Source: Ruminococcus turbiniformis
GTDB lineage: Bacteria; Bacillota; Clostridia; Lachnospirales; Lachnospiraceae
NCBI RefSeq assembly: GCF_020687545.1
Contig: NZ_JAJEQX010000001.1
Location: 62,001 to 126,000 of the forward strand
Direction: 5' to 3'
DNA length: 64,000 nt
In this document: one piece after another, positions 56,424 to 64,000 of the stretch
How the letters are laid out: each line of letters starts with the position of its first letter
Position numbering within the stretch: position 1 is the stretch's first letter
Notes under the pieces: model-generated
What the model saw: only the letters and a program-made list of their open reading frames with translations
Database searches by the model: none
Told to the model about the DNA's origin: nothing
Program-made: the position numbers and the translations under genes

Positions 56424-57893
56424 TCAACCCCATATTCCATCCAGTGAACTCACTGTAATTTCATCGATCACGGCATCCTTATACGGTGTTCTGATCCAGC
56501 ATTCCGTCTGATCCTTCTCCGGATAAACATTACTGGTAATACAGTATCTGCCATGCTCCGCATAGACTTCCACACTGCTGCAGTCCACAAGAATCATTAT
56601 CTCCAGCATATCGCTCTCCCGACGGATGATCCGGTTCATTCTCCCTCTGCCGTACAGATCTCCGTTGTTTTTATCAAGACTTAAAATATTTTCCAGCAGA
56701 TCAACCGAGATCACCGTCGCGTGGTCGCCCTTCCCGAGCACGCCGATTTCCAGATAGCGTGAACGGATCTTCTTTACATCCAGCCGGATCTGCAGCCGGA
56801 AACTTCTCGGCGTATCCGGGCGGATCATATATTTTTCTCTTGTCACTTCCACATTTTTCAGATACTCCCGGCTCTTCACAAGCGTCTCCAGCTCCTGAAC
56901 CGGATAGAGGCAGATCTCATCCTCCTCATTCATCGTTACAACCCGCGGGATGCTGAAGGTTCCCCGCCAGTTTTCTACGCTTGTCGGACCCCAGTCCTCA
57001 CACCAGGGCATCCAGAGCCAGCCGTTCTGCCAGGCCACCATGACACGGTTTCCATGTTTGTCGAGAAATGTCTGCGGAGCGTAATAATCAAACCCCGCAT
57101 CCAGAGTCCCGATCTTCTCGATCTCGTAATTGCCTGTCGCGAAGTCCATCTGGCCGACACAGTAGAGTGCCTTGTTCAGCGTCGGATGATTCATCGGAGA
57201 ACAGGTCAGCACCCATTTCCCGTTGATCTCGAAGAAATCAGGACACTCAAACATCGTCCCCATTCTTCCTCCCGAAACGAGAATTTCTCCTTTGTAAGCC
57301 CAGTCAAAAATATTGTCCGATTCATAGAGAAATATTCTTCCGTCACCGCCGTTTTCCGCTCCTCCGATCGATCCGCCGACAACCATATACCATTTTCCGT
57401 CATGTTCAAACACTTTCGGATCACGAAAATCATCTGACACTTCGGGAGACGGCTTCTCCACTACCGGGTTGCCCGCATATTTTTGAAAATGGACGCCGTC
57501 GTCAGAGTAGGCGATGCACTGTGTCTGTCTCGTTTTTCCGTCTTTTTTCACCGTTGCCGTATAAAAGATATACAGTACTCCGTCTTTCTCCACGGCGCTT
57601 CCGGAAAAGCAGCCGCCTTCCGGATGATTGTCATATGGCTGATCCGGTTTCAGAGCGATCGGCATATCCTGCCACCGTATCATATCCCTGCTGACCGCGT
57701 GCCCCCAGTGCATGGAGGCCCAGTCGCAGTTCTTTGGATTATACTGATAGAAGAGGTGATACCACCCTTTATAGTAGATCAGTCCGTTCGGATCATTCAT
57801 CCAGGAGACAGGAGCCGTAAAATGATACTGCGGCCTCCATTTCTCGCTGTTCGCGCTTGTCTCCCGTTTTTTTACAATATACTCTTCAATCAT
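56424..57893 (-). CDS. Glycoside hydrolase family 32
   Basis: A 489-residue beta-fructosidase-type enzyme with no signal peptide. All three GH32 acidic motifs are present: nucleophile in SWMNDPNGLIYY near residue 33, DDFRDPKVF (stabiliser), and FECPDFF (acid/base). A five-bladed propeller is followed by a C-terminal beta-sandwich (about 340-489). Its ATG overlaps the GH116 stop (ATGA), so the two are coupled. It probably cleaves fructosyl linkages of sucrose-like oligosaccharides imported by the adjacent transporter; intracellular location is inferred. Confidence 0.93.
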   Translation of the reverse strand: MIEEYIVKKRETSANSEKWRPQYHFTAPVSWMNDPNGLIYYKGWYHLFYQYNPKNCDWASMHWGHAVSRDMIRWQDMPIALKPDQPYDNHPEGGCFSGSAVEKDGVLYIFYTATVKKDGKTRQTQCIAYSDDGVHFQKYAGNPVVEKPSPEVSDDFRDPKVFEHDGKWYMVVGGSIGGAENGGDGRIFLYESDNIFDWAYKGEILVSGGRMGTMFECPDFFEINGKWVLTCSPMNHPTLNKALYCVGQMDFATGNYEIEKIGTLDAGFDYYAPQTFLDKHGNRVMVAWQNGWLWMPWCEDWGPTSVENWRGTFSIPRVVTMNEEDEICLYPVQELETLVKSREYLKNVEVTREKYMIRPDTPRSFRLQIRLDVKKIRSRYLEIGVLGKGDHATVISVDLLENILSLDKNNGDLYGRGRMNRIIRRESDMLEIMILVDCSSVEVYAEHGRYCITSNVYPEKDQTECWIRTPYKDAVIDEITVSSLDGIWG

Positions 57894-60367
57894 ATATTCT
57901 CTATCCTGATGTCCCCGAGATCTCCGTATAATACCTGGATATCCCGGTGCACATTTCCTTCATCATCTATTGTCTGATAGTAAGTCCCCCACGCCTTTCC
58001 GTTAATCCAGAAGGTTGTGTAATCCTTTTTATTAATAACCGGGTCAAAAGACATGGTCTTCTTCACCATATCGCACTCATATCCTGCAAGCGCTGGAATC
58101 AGTGTGAAACTTGACATCGGCCTGATATAGTGGTGTCCTGCCTCTGTCTCACTCCACGGGCATCTCTTATATCCGTCGTACCGGTCTCTGATGGCGCGGA
58201 CAATCGTAAATGCCTCCTCGATCATCCCTTCTTTGATCATCGCAGCCGCAACCGTATATTCCACTCCGGTCCACACTTCATCACAGTATGCGAACGGGAA
58301 TCTCGGTCTTCCGCCGTGCGGCCATGAGCAGAGTACCAGTCCTGCCTCATCGTTGAGCGCGTATGTTCTCTGTACATTCGGCACATCGTCCATACAGTCT
58401 CTGAAATTATATTTGTAGATTGATTCCAGCGTCTTTTTCACATGCTCTTTCGGAAGAACATATCCAAGACCTGCCGCCTGGCACATAAACTGTCCGAGGA
58501 GCTGATCTGTCAGGCAGCCTTTTCCGTACTGATAGCGGTATGCGTCCACATCCTCCAGCTCCTGAATGTAGTACTCGCCGTTAAACAGCTTCTGATCAAC
58601 AAGCGGCGCTGCCTTCTCGTAGAGCGCTCTGTATTTCTCCGCCACATCCGTCTTTCCAAGATGCTCTGCCATCTCCGCCACGCCTTTAAGCGCGCCGAGA
58701 TAGATCGTATTTGTCATCGTGTTCGGACCGTAAAATTCAATGTCATATGTCACATGCTGCTTTCCGTCCAGAACGCCGTCGCCATCCGTATCCCACTCTT
58801 TGATCGAGAACTCCAGAGCCTTCATCATATTGTCCCAGATTCCCTTCAGAAATTCATCGTCGCCTGTATAGCGCCACTCTCTGTAAATACGGAGGATAGA
58901 TCCGAACTCTCCGTCGCATGCAGGTATCATATCCCATCTGCTCTCGCCCAGTACCTTTCTTGCGCGGAACGGCATGCATCCGTCGTCATCCAGCTCAATG
59001 TTGAACTCCACATTGCGCATGGTAATCTCCAGATCCGGGAACAGACACGCAACCGCGGTCGCATAGTTCCACACGTGGTTTACATTTCCCTGTCCGCATC
59101 CCACATAGTCACGTATTCCTTCCCATCCGAGGAAATTACCGTCTTCAATCCGGAAGCAGCAGTGGCTCTTCATGGACATAATGTTGGATGCAACGGCATC
59201 GACCACATAAGCGGGAAGCGTTGTGTTGAAAAGCGCATTCTCGAACGCCCTTGAATTTCCTTCCAGATAATCCATCTTACTGACTACATATTCTGCCACA
59301 TTCCATGCATCTGTCCATTTTGTCGCATAGTAATTCTTAATCGTGTCATATCCGCCTTCACGGTATCTCTTAAGATCAGCGTCGTACTCGATCCATCCCT
59401 TCGGCCTGTTCGGGAAATACCAGGAGATCAGGAACTCAAATGTCTTTTCTTCATTGGGCTGAATCGTCTCGTAGCTGCTGATGGAGCTGATTCTCTCTTT
59501 CAGGTTCAGGAAGCTGAAGTCGTAGTGTGAAAGGAGGTCACATCCTTTTGCCTCAATCTCATCCTCTTCCGTGAGCATTCCATCCTCTGTAAAATCATCC
59601 CAGAAATCCTGCGCATTGTCTGTCCACTGTCCGTGCAGCCATTTCTTTTTGGAAATATTTGTGCTGTTTGTCGTGGAAATGGACATGCTTCCGAATTTCA
59701 TATCCGTCTCTTTGAGATGTTTTGCCGTGTAGTACCAGCCTCTGATTCCGTCTTCCTCTCTGTATTCGTTCTGAACCTCATCGACCAGCTTTACATTATT
59801 GAACACATCATATCCGTCAAAACCTACTACATTTGCCATCGTTCCGACAACTGACACATCAATTGGGCGATCCGTCGGGTTTTTCACCTTATAGCGGATC
59901 ACTGCAACCGGAATCCCGGAATCATCTGCATTCAAGGGAATAAACGGGGTAAATGCTTCCATCTTTACCGTAACCGGCACTTTGCTGTCCTTTAAATCCA
60001 CATAGACAAACGGCTGTTTTCCTACCATCTTTGACTCTTCAAAACGCGGAATGCCTGCAAGTTCCCCATTCAGAAAGCCGTGGGATTTATAAAACGGCGG
60101 GCAAAGCTTTGATTCAAGGATCCTGCTGACCGGCTCTTTGCCTTCCTCTTTTGTCCAGATTGCAAAAAATGAAAACGGAACAAACTGTCCTTTCCCCGGC
60201 CAGTTGAAAATTTCCCAGTCTCTTAACTCGCCTCTCGCTCCCACGGAAATATTGCCGGTTCCGAGGCCTCCGAGAAGAAATTTGGCGACAGACGCATCTC
60301 TCTGATAGGAGATTTCTCCCCCTGTCGCAAACAGATCTGCTTTCGAGTGCAGTTTTTTTGTATCCAT
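57890..60367 (-). CDS. Glycoside hydrolase family 116 (GBA2/DUF608-like)
   Basis: An 825-residue cytoplasmic enzyme related to bile-acid beta-glucosidase GBA2. The N-terminal beta-sandwich begins LLGGLGTGNISVGARGELRD. The C-terminal (alpha/alpha)6 domain has TYDIEFYGPNTMTNTIYLGA (candidate catalytic Glu), YCDEVWTGVEYTVAA (candidate catalytic Asp region) and CSWPHGGRPRFPFAY. ATG 60367 has AGGAGG upstream; the frame to 60436 overlaps the permease 3' end. Known members hydrolyse beta-glucosides or xylosides; the pairing with GH32 is unusual. Confidence 0.9.
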   Translation of the reverse strand: MDTKKLHSKADLFATGGEISYQRDASVAKFLLGGLGTGNISVGARGELRDWEIFNWPGKGQFVPFSFFAIWTKEEGKEPVSRILESKLCPPFYKSHGFLNGELAGIPRFEESKMVGKQPFVYVDLKDSKVPVTVKMEAFTPFIPLNADDSGIPVAVIRYKVKNPTDRPIDVSVVGTMANVVGFDGYDVFNNVKLVDEVQNEYREEDGIRGWYYTAKHLKETDMKFGSMSISTTNSTNISKKKWLHGQWTDNAQDFWDDFTEDGMLTEEDEIEAKGCDLLSHYDFSFLNLKERISSISSYETIQPNEEKTFEFLISWYFPNRPKGWIEYDADLKRYREGGYDTIKNYYATKWTDAWNVAEYVVSKMDYLEGNSRAFENALFNTTLPAYVVDAVASNIMSMKSHCCFRIEDGNFLGWEGIRDYVGCGQGNVNHVWNYATAVACLFPDLEITMRNVEFNIELDDDGCMPFRARKVLGESRWDMIPACDGEFGSILRIYREWRYTGDDEFLKGIWDNMMKALEFSIKEWDTDGDGVLDGKQHVTYDIEFYGPNTMTNTIYLGALKGVAEMAEHLGKTDVAEKYRALYEKAAPLVDQKLFNGEYYIQELEDVDAYRYQYGKGCLTDQLLGQFMCQAAGLGYVLPKEHVKKTLESIYKYNFRDCMDDVPNVQRTYALNDEAGLVLCSWPHGGRPRFPFAYCDEVWTGVEYTVAAAMIKEGMIEEAFTIVRAIRDRYDGYKRCPWSETEAGHHYIRPMSSFTLIPALAGYECDMVKKTMSFDPVINKKDYTTFWINGKAWGTYYQTIDDEGNVHRDIQVLYGDLGDIRIENI

Positions 60368-60393
60368 GATAAAATCCTCCTGATATTTCTTTT

Positions 60394-61278
60394 TTATCCT
60401 TTTACTCCTACATGCGTCATACTCTTTACAATCCACTTCTGGCCGATGATAAATACGATCAGAACCGGAATTACCGCCAGTACGACCGCCGCGAACTCCA
60501 CGTTGTCCCCTGTCGCGAACGGCTGGCGCAGCGAAAGGATTCCCACGGGGAGAGACAGCTTCTCAGTATCGTTGATCATAATAAATGTTGTAAAGTAATC
60601 ATTCCATGAAAACGTAAAAACAATAATTGCAAGAGAGGCGAGCGTGGACTTTGCCATCGGGAGCATCACCGAGAAAAATGTCCGGATCGGCCCCGCGCCG
60701 TCGAGGGCGGCCGCCTCGTTCAGATCCTTCGGGACACTTAAGAAAAACTGCCGCATCATAAAGATGCCGAACGCGCCCGCAAGTCCCGGGCATGTGGCCC
60801 CGAATATGGACGGCAGCGTCACTGCCCATGAAGTATTGATTACGCCGAGGAACGTCATGATTCTGTACAGGGACACGATCGTCACCTGCACCGGAACCAT
60901 CATCGCGACCATCATGAGGAAAAACATGAAATTTTTCCCTTTAAACTGAAATTTCGCATATGCATATCCCGCCAGCGCGCCGTGCACCACCATCCCGGCC
61001 GTGATCACCGTACTCATGAACAGACTGTTTTTCATGAAGGTGAAAAACGGAATGGAATCGGAGAAAAGCTGCTGGAAATACTTCAGGTTCCACTCGGAAG
61101 GAGAAGGCGGCAGCCACTTCGGCGGCAGCGCGATCGCCTCATTATAGGGCCGCAGCGAAGCCGAGAATACCCAGAGGAACGGCGCGATCATGACAAAGGC
61201 GATCATTGTCATGATGACGGCCAGAATCACATGGCTGACTTTAATCGTATGGCCGAAAATATGTATCTTCTTACTCAT
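60394..61278 (-). CDS. Sugar ABC transporter permease, MalG type
   Basis: A 294-residue, six-helix permease with the EAA loop EAAALDGAGPIRTFFSVMLP contacting the ATPase. It overlaps the MalF-type gene by eight bases. No ATPase gene is present in the operon, so a shared MsmX-type ATPase is expected. Confidence 0.94.
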   Translation of the reverse strand: MSKKIHIFGHTIKVSHVILAVIMTMIAFVMIAPFLWVFSASLRPYNEAIALPPKWLPPSPSEWNLKYFQQLFSDSIPFFTFMKNSLFMSTVITAGMVVHGALAGYAYAKFQFKGKNFMFFLMMVAMMVPVQVTIVSLYRIMTFLGVINTSWAVTLPSIFGATCPGLAGAFGIFMMRQFFLSVPKDLNEAAALDGAGPIRTFFSVMLPMAKSTLASLAIIVFTFSWNDYFTTFIMINDTEKLSLPVGILSLRQPFATGDNVEFAAVVLAVIPVLIVFIIGQKWIVKSMTHVGVKG

Positions 61279-62173
61279 AATGTACCCACCACCTGCTTCC
61301 TACAAACTGAATAAACGTGACAATGGCAATCAGGACCAGCAGCAGCATCGACAGCGCCGACGCGACTCCGTAATCGAACGAGGTGAAGCCCTTCTCCGCG
61401 ATCAGCATGACCAGGCTCCGCGAGGAATCTCCCGGCCCTCCTCCTGTCAGCACGTAAATCGATTCGTAAATTCTGAGCGCTCCCGTCACATTCATAATCA
61501 GCACAAAGAAGATCTGCGGGGACGCCAGCGGTACGATAATCTTCCGGAATCTCTGGAACGGTCCGGCCCCGTCGATCTGCGCCGCTTCCAGAAGGCCTTT
61601 GTCCACGTTCTGGAGGCCGGCGAGGATCAGGAGCATGGACATGCCCGCGTTCTTCCACACATCCAGAATCAGCACTGCGATCTTGGACATGGACTGGGAG
61701 CTGAGCCATCCCACTTCCGATATGCCGAACAGGCCGAGATAATAGTTGATCAGACCAGAGTCTGTCTGGAAAAACGCCTGCCAGATGATGGACACAAAGG
61801 TCAATGCGCAAAGAGACGGGAAGAAGTAGATCGACCGGAAAAACACGTTTACCTTCTTCGGAAGAATATCATCTACCAGAACCGCCAGAATCAGTCCCAC
61901 TCCTGTATTTCCGATGGAACACAGGATCGTGTACCAGATGGTGTTTTTCAGCGCGGTCAGAGACCTTCCGTCGCTTAAAATTTCCTTATAGTTTGAGAGG
62001 CCGGTAAAAGTGGATTCCCCCGTAAACAGATTGTAATCCTGAAACGAAGTGACCAGCACCCAGATTACCGGTATGAGCACAAATCCCAAAAAACCGATAA
62101 AGGACGGAAGTGCAAACAGATACGCGGCCCGCGTCTCTTTTCCGTTCTTTCTTTTCTTTTTCTTACCCGACAT
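61271..62173 (-). CDS. Sugar ABC transporter permease, MalF type
   Basis: A 300-residue, six-helix permease with a basic N-terminus (MSGKKKKRKNGKETR) and the EAA loop EAAQIDGAGPFQRFRKIIVP. It forms the channel with the MalG-type partner. Confidence 0.94.
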   Translation of the reverse strand: MSGKKKKRKNGKETRAAYLFALPSFIGFLGFVLIPVIWVLVTSFQDYNLFTGESTFTGLSNYKEILSDGRSLTALKNTIWYTILCSIGNTGVGLILAVLVDDILPKKVNVFFRSIYFFPSLCALTFVSIIWQAFFQTDSGLINYYLGLFGISEVGWLSSQSMSKIAVLILDVWKNAGMSMLLILAGLQNVDKGLLEAAQIDGAGPFQRFRKIIVPLASPQIFFVLIMNVTGALRIYESIYVLTGGGPGDSSRSLVMLIAEKGFTSFDYGVASALSMLLLVLIAIVTFIQFVGSRWWVHYE

Positions 62174-62283
62174 TTTCTGTTTCCTTCCTGTTTTTCATCC
62201 GCGCACAGGATCTCCTGTCCGGGATTTCCTATGCGCGGGATTCAATTCATCATTTCCTGCTGTGTTCTGTCCGTTCCGTCCTG

Positions 62284-63597
62284 TCAGCCTATCGCGCTCT
62301 CCACCTGGGACTGTGCGGCATCCAGCGCGGCCTGCGGATCCTGTGCTCCGGAGAATACTTCTTCCATCGCTCTTGTAAAGGTTGTCTGGAGATCACCGAA
62401 ATAAGTCGGTGCGCATACCGGTTTCGAGATTGTGATTGCTGTCCACAGTCCGCTGATATTATCCGGCGTAGTTCCCATGATTTCCGGATCGGTCGCGAGG
62501 CTTTCGGTCGGCGGGATCTGCTGTCCGCCTGCCGCAGTCGCCTTCATTGTCTCCTCGGATACCATTTCCTTCAGAAGATCGACTGCCAGGTCCTGGTTGG
62601 TCGGGTTCTTTCCGAGGCACCATGCAGAGCCGCCGTATACGGAGCTTTCCTCCTTATTTACCGGCCACTGTACACAGTCAAAGTCGTCGTTTGTAAGTCC
62701 GGCGTCCTGCCATGCGTCAAGCTGCCATCTTCCTGCTCCTACCATGGCCAGCTGGCTGGAGGAGAACATAGTATATACATCAGAACTGATCGGGTCCGGC
62801 GTAATCTTCTCGTCTACCAGCTTTTTCAGAAATTCGACGGATTCCACCATGCCTTCGCTGTTGACCGTCGGATTTCCGTCGTCGTCCGTCAGATACGCCC
62901 CGTTTGAAGTCCACCATGGCGTCAGCTGGAAGAACGCGCTCGCCAGCCCGTATCCGTATACGGAACCGTCGTCCTTTGTCAGCTGCTTCGCGATGTCATA
63001 AAACTCATCCCATGTCCAGCCGTCCTCGGGATATGCGATTCCCGCGTCGTCAAACATATGCTTGTTAAAGTACATTACCATTGTCTGCGTACCGCTCGGA
63101 AGCCCGTAAAGCTTGCCGTCCACCGAAAAACCGGTCAGAAGAGATTCCGCGAACTCACCCTTTAACTGGGTCAGGTATTCATCCCCGCTCACAATATCAT
63201 CCAGCGGCTGGATCAGATCGTTCTCCACCGCCATCTGTGCCGCTTCAAGGCCAAGGTTAATAACATCCGGCGCCTCTCCGGAAGTCGTCATTGTAATCCA
63301 TTTCTGAATAAAATCAGACCATTCTGTAACGGGTACACATGTCTGCTCTACCGTTACATCAGGATACTCTTCATTAAACCGTGCAATCGCATCATTAGCG
63401 ATGGATTCTTCTACCGTACTTCCCCAGTTGAGAACTCTGAGTGTTGTGCCTTCTCCGCCTGATGAAGAGCTGTCGGATGAAGATGAACTGTCCGACGAGG
63501 AACTGTCCGAGCTTCCGCCCGAGCTGCAGGCAGCCATAGAGAATACCATTGTTCCTGCCAGTGCCAGTGCAAATAATTTCTTCATTCTGCTTTTCAT
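62284..63597 (-). CDS. Extracellular sugar-binding lipoprotein
   Basis: A 437-residue lipoprotein of the family 1 solute-binding type. Signal peptide (MKSRMKKLFALALAGTMVFS) with lipobox MAAC and lipidated Cys23, a Ser/Asp/Gly linker of about 25 residues (SSGGSSDSSSSDSSSSSD), then the binding domain (RVLNWGSTVEESIANDAIAR; YGLPSGTQTMVMYFNKHMFD). GGAGGG precedes ATG 63597. It is the first gene of the operon with both permeases and the GH genes; the ligand is probably an oligosaccharide cleaved by GH116 and/or GH32. Confidence 0.94.
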   Translation of the reverse strand: MKSRMKKLFALALAGTMVFSMAACSSGGSSDSSSSDSSSSSDSSSSGGEGTTLRVLNWGSTVEESIANDAIARFNEEYPDVTVEQTCVPVTEWSDFIQKWITMTTSGEAPDVINLGLEAAQMAVENDLIQPLDDIVSGDEYLTQLKGEFAESLLTGFSVDGKLYGLPSGTQTMVMYFNKHMFDDAGIAYPEDGWTWDEFYDIAKQLTKDDGSVYGYGLASAFFQLTPWWTSNGAYLTDDDGNPTVNSEGMVESVEFLKKLVDEKITPDPISSDVYTMFSSSQLAMVGAGRWQLDAWQDAGLTNDDFDCVQWPVNKEESSVYGGSAWCLGKNPTNQDLAVDLLKEMVSEETMKATAAGGQQIPPTESLATDPEIMGTTPDNISGLWTAITISKPVCAPTYFGDLQTTFTRAMEEVFSGAQDPQAALDAAQSQVESAIG

Positions 63598-63638
63598 AAT
63601 TTCCCTCCATTGTAATTTTTTTACTTTGTTTCCAGTTT

Positions 63639-63654
63639 ATGGAACCCGTTCCAT
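63639..63654. promoter_or_regulatory. LacI-type operator O2, downstream of promoter
   Basis: ATGGAAC-CC-GTTCCAT, a perfect 7+7 dyad, in the leader of the binding-protein gene about 65-80 bases after the presumed transcription start. Confidence 0.75.
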
Positions 63655-63724
63655 ATTTGAGTTTTTAAAAAAGAATCCCCTCAAAGAATCCTTTTTTAAC
63701 TGTACGTACCTCTTTTGTAGCTTC

Positions 63725-63753
63725 ATTATAAGCCTGTAAATATCTTATGTCAA
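63725..63753 (-). promoter_or_regulatory. Consensus promoter of the sugar operon
   Basis: TTGACA (63753-63748), 17 bases, TATAAT (63730-63725) on the minus strand: all twelve hexamer positions match the SigA consensus. Confidence 0.88.
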
Positions 63754-63788
63754 TAGAAAAATGCAATTTTATTATTATTTTTACACTC

Positions 63789-63804
63789 ATGGAACGGGTT
63801 CCTT
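63789..63804. promoter_or_regulatory. LacI-type operator O1, upstream of promoter
   Basis: ATGGAAC-GG-GTTCCTT, one mismatch from a perfect dyad, centred about 75-80 bases upstream of the transcription start and 150 bases from O2. Confidence 0.7.
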
Positions 63805-63834
63805 CCATTCTCTTTTTGTGCATTTTCACATATA

Positions 63835-64000
63835 TCACTTTGCCATTTCAGCAAATTCGTTTAAAGTCGTTGCTCCTTTCTTTACTTTTACGTCCAGAAT
63901 CACCTTATGATCTTTCAACTCTTTTCCCTCTATCATATCGCAAATAATCCCTACCAGTTCTCTGGCAATCTGCGGAACAGGCTGCTCGATCGCCGTAATC
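63835..64000 (-). CDS. LacI-family transcription regulator, 3' end only
   Basis: The last 54 codons of a minus-strand gene whose start is beyond the window. The residues ITAIEQPVPQIARELVGII and a final HKVILDVKVKKGATT match the C-terminal effector-domain end of LacI/GalR repressors (TTIEQP...). It stands directly upstream of the sugar operon, so it is the likely binder of the two ATGGAAC operators. Confidence 0.85.
   Translation of the reverse strand, partial: ITAIEQPVPQIARELVGIICDMIEGKELKDHKVILDVKVKKGATTLNEFAEMAK

Overview
The window looks like chromosomal core DNA of an anaerobic, fermenting low-to-mid G+C Firmicute, most likely a gut Lachnospiraceae-type Clostridium. The signs are the bifunctional acetaldehyde/alcohol dehydrogenase AdhE with Rex-like operator sequence, the hydrogenase maturase HydF, T-box leaders ahead of tyrS and proS, zinc-type S14 and L36, the short archaeal-type ProRS, and strong GGAGG ribosome binding sites on nearly every gene. 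Genus cannot be fixed from sequence reading alone. Almost all genes are on the minus strand. Only a methyltransferase, a truncated IclR-type fragment, a pseudouridine synthase and a DUF624 protein lie on plus. No tRNA, rRNA or CRISPR array was seen.

Layout (coordinates rise left to right, transcription mostly runs right to left). 1-6.3 kb: a secreted repeat protein cut by the window edge, an rRNA-type methyltransferase, an APH-fold kinase, a repeat cluster and adhE. 6.4-23.4 kb: a guanidinium exporter of the SMR family and the complete S10-spc-alpha ribosomal supercluster, running from a good promoter at 23.4 kb through rpsJ, rplCDWB, rpsS, rplV, rpsC, rplP, rpmC, rpsQ, rplNXE, rpsNH, rplFR, rpsE, rpmD, rplO, secY, adk, a KOW protein, infA, rpmJ, rpsMKD, rpoA and rplQ. 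The cluster has five noticeable non-coding insertions with RNA-structure potential, and it lacks map. 23.6-31.8 kb: an operon for an NMT1/TauT-type ABC transporter with two permeases and two ATPases, plus a split transketolase. It is bounded by an aldo/keto reductase pseudogene and by a deletion that fused a DMT transporter with an IclR-type regulator.

32-41.7 kb: hydF, tyrS with a tyrosine T-box, nagA-nagB, truA, the ecfT-ecfA2-ecfA1 energy-coupling module and a YitT protein. Four copies of one intergenic repeat occur here, each immediately beyond an intrinsic terminator. Three of the four carry a promoter-like sequence aimed at the next gene. 41.9-46.7 kb: the str operon rpsL-rpsG-fusA-tuf, with its own promoter and a second promoter for tuf embedded in a dyad. 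46.8-56.3 kb: cysK, a cysteine-rich membrane protein, proS with a proline T-box, a TelA/XpaC pair, an RluA-type synthase, DUF624 and a MATE exporter. 56.4-64 kb: a carbohydrate operon (lipoprotein binding protein, two MalFG-type permeases, GH116, GH32) controlled by a LacI-family regulator whose 3' end is at the window edge. Two ATGGAAC-N2-GTTCCAT operators flank a consensus promoter.

The gene content is mostly conserved. The novelty candidates are non-coding: the terminator-adjacent promoter-bearing repeat family, including one copy inside the tyrS leader that could bypass its T-box, and a branched RNA between rplW and rplB. The DMT/IclR deletion scar, which probably took away the transketolase/ABC operon's own promoter, is the main genetic oddity.
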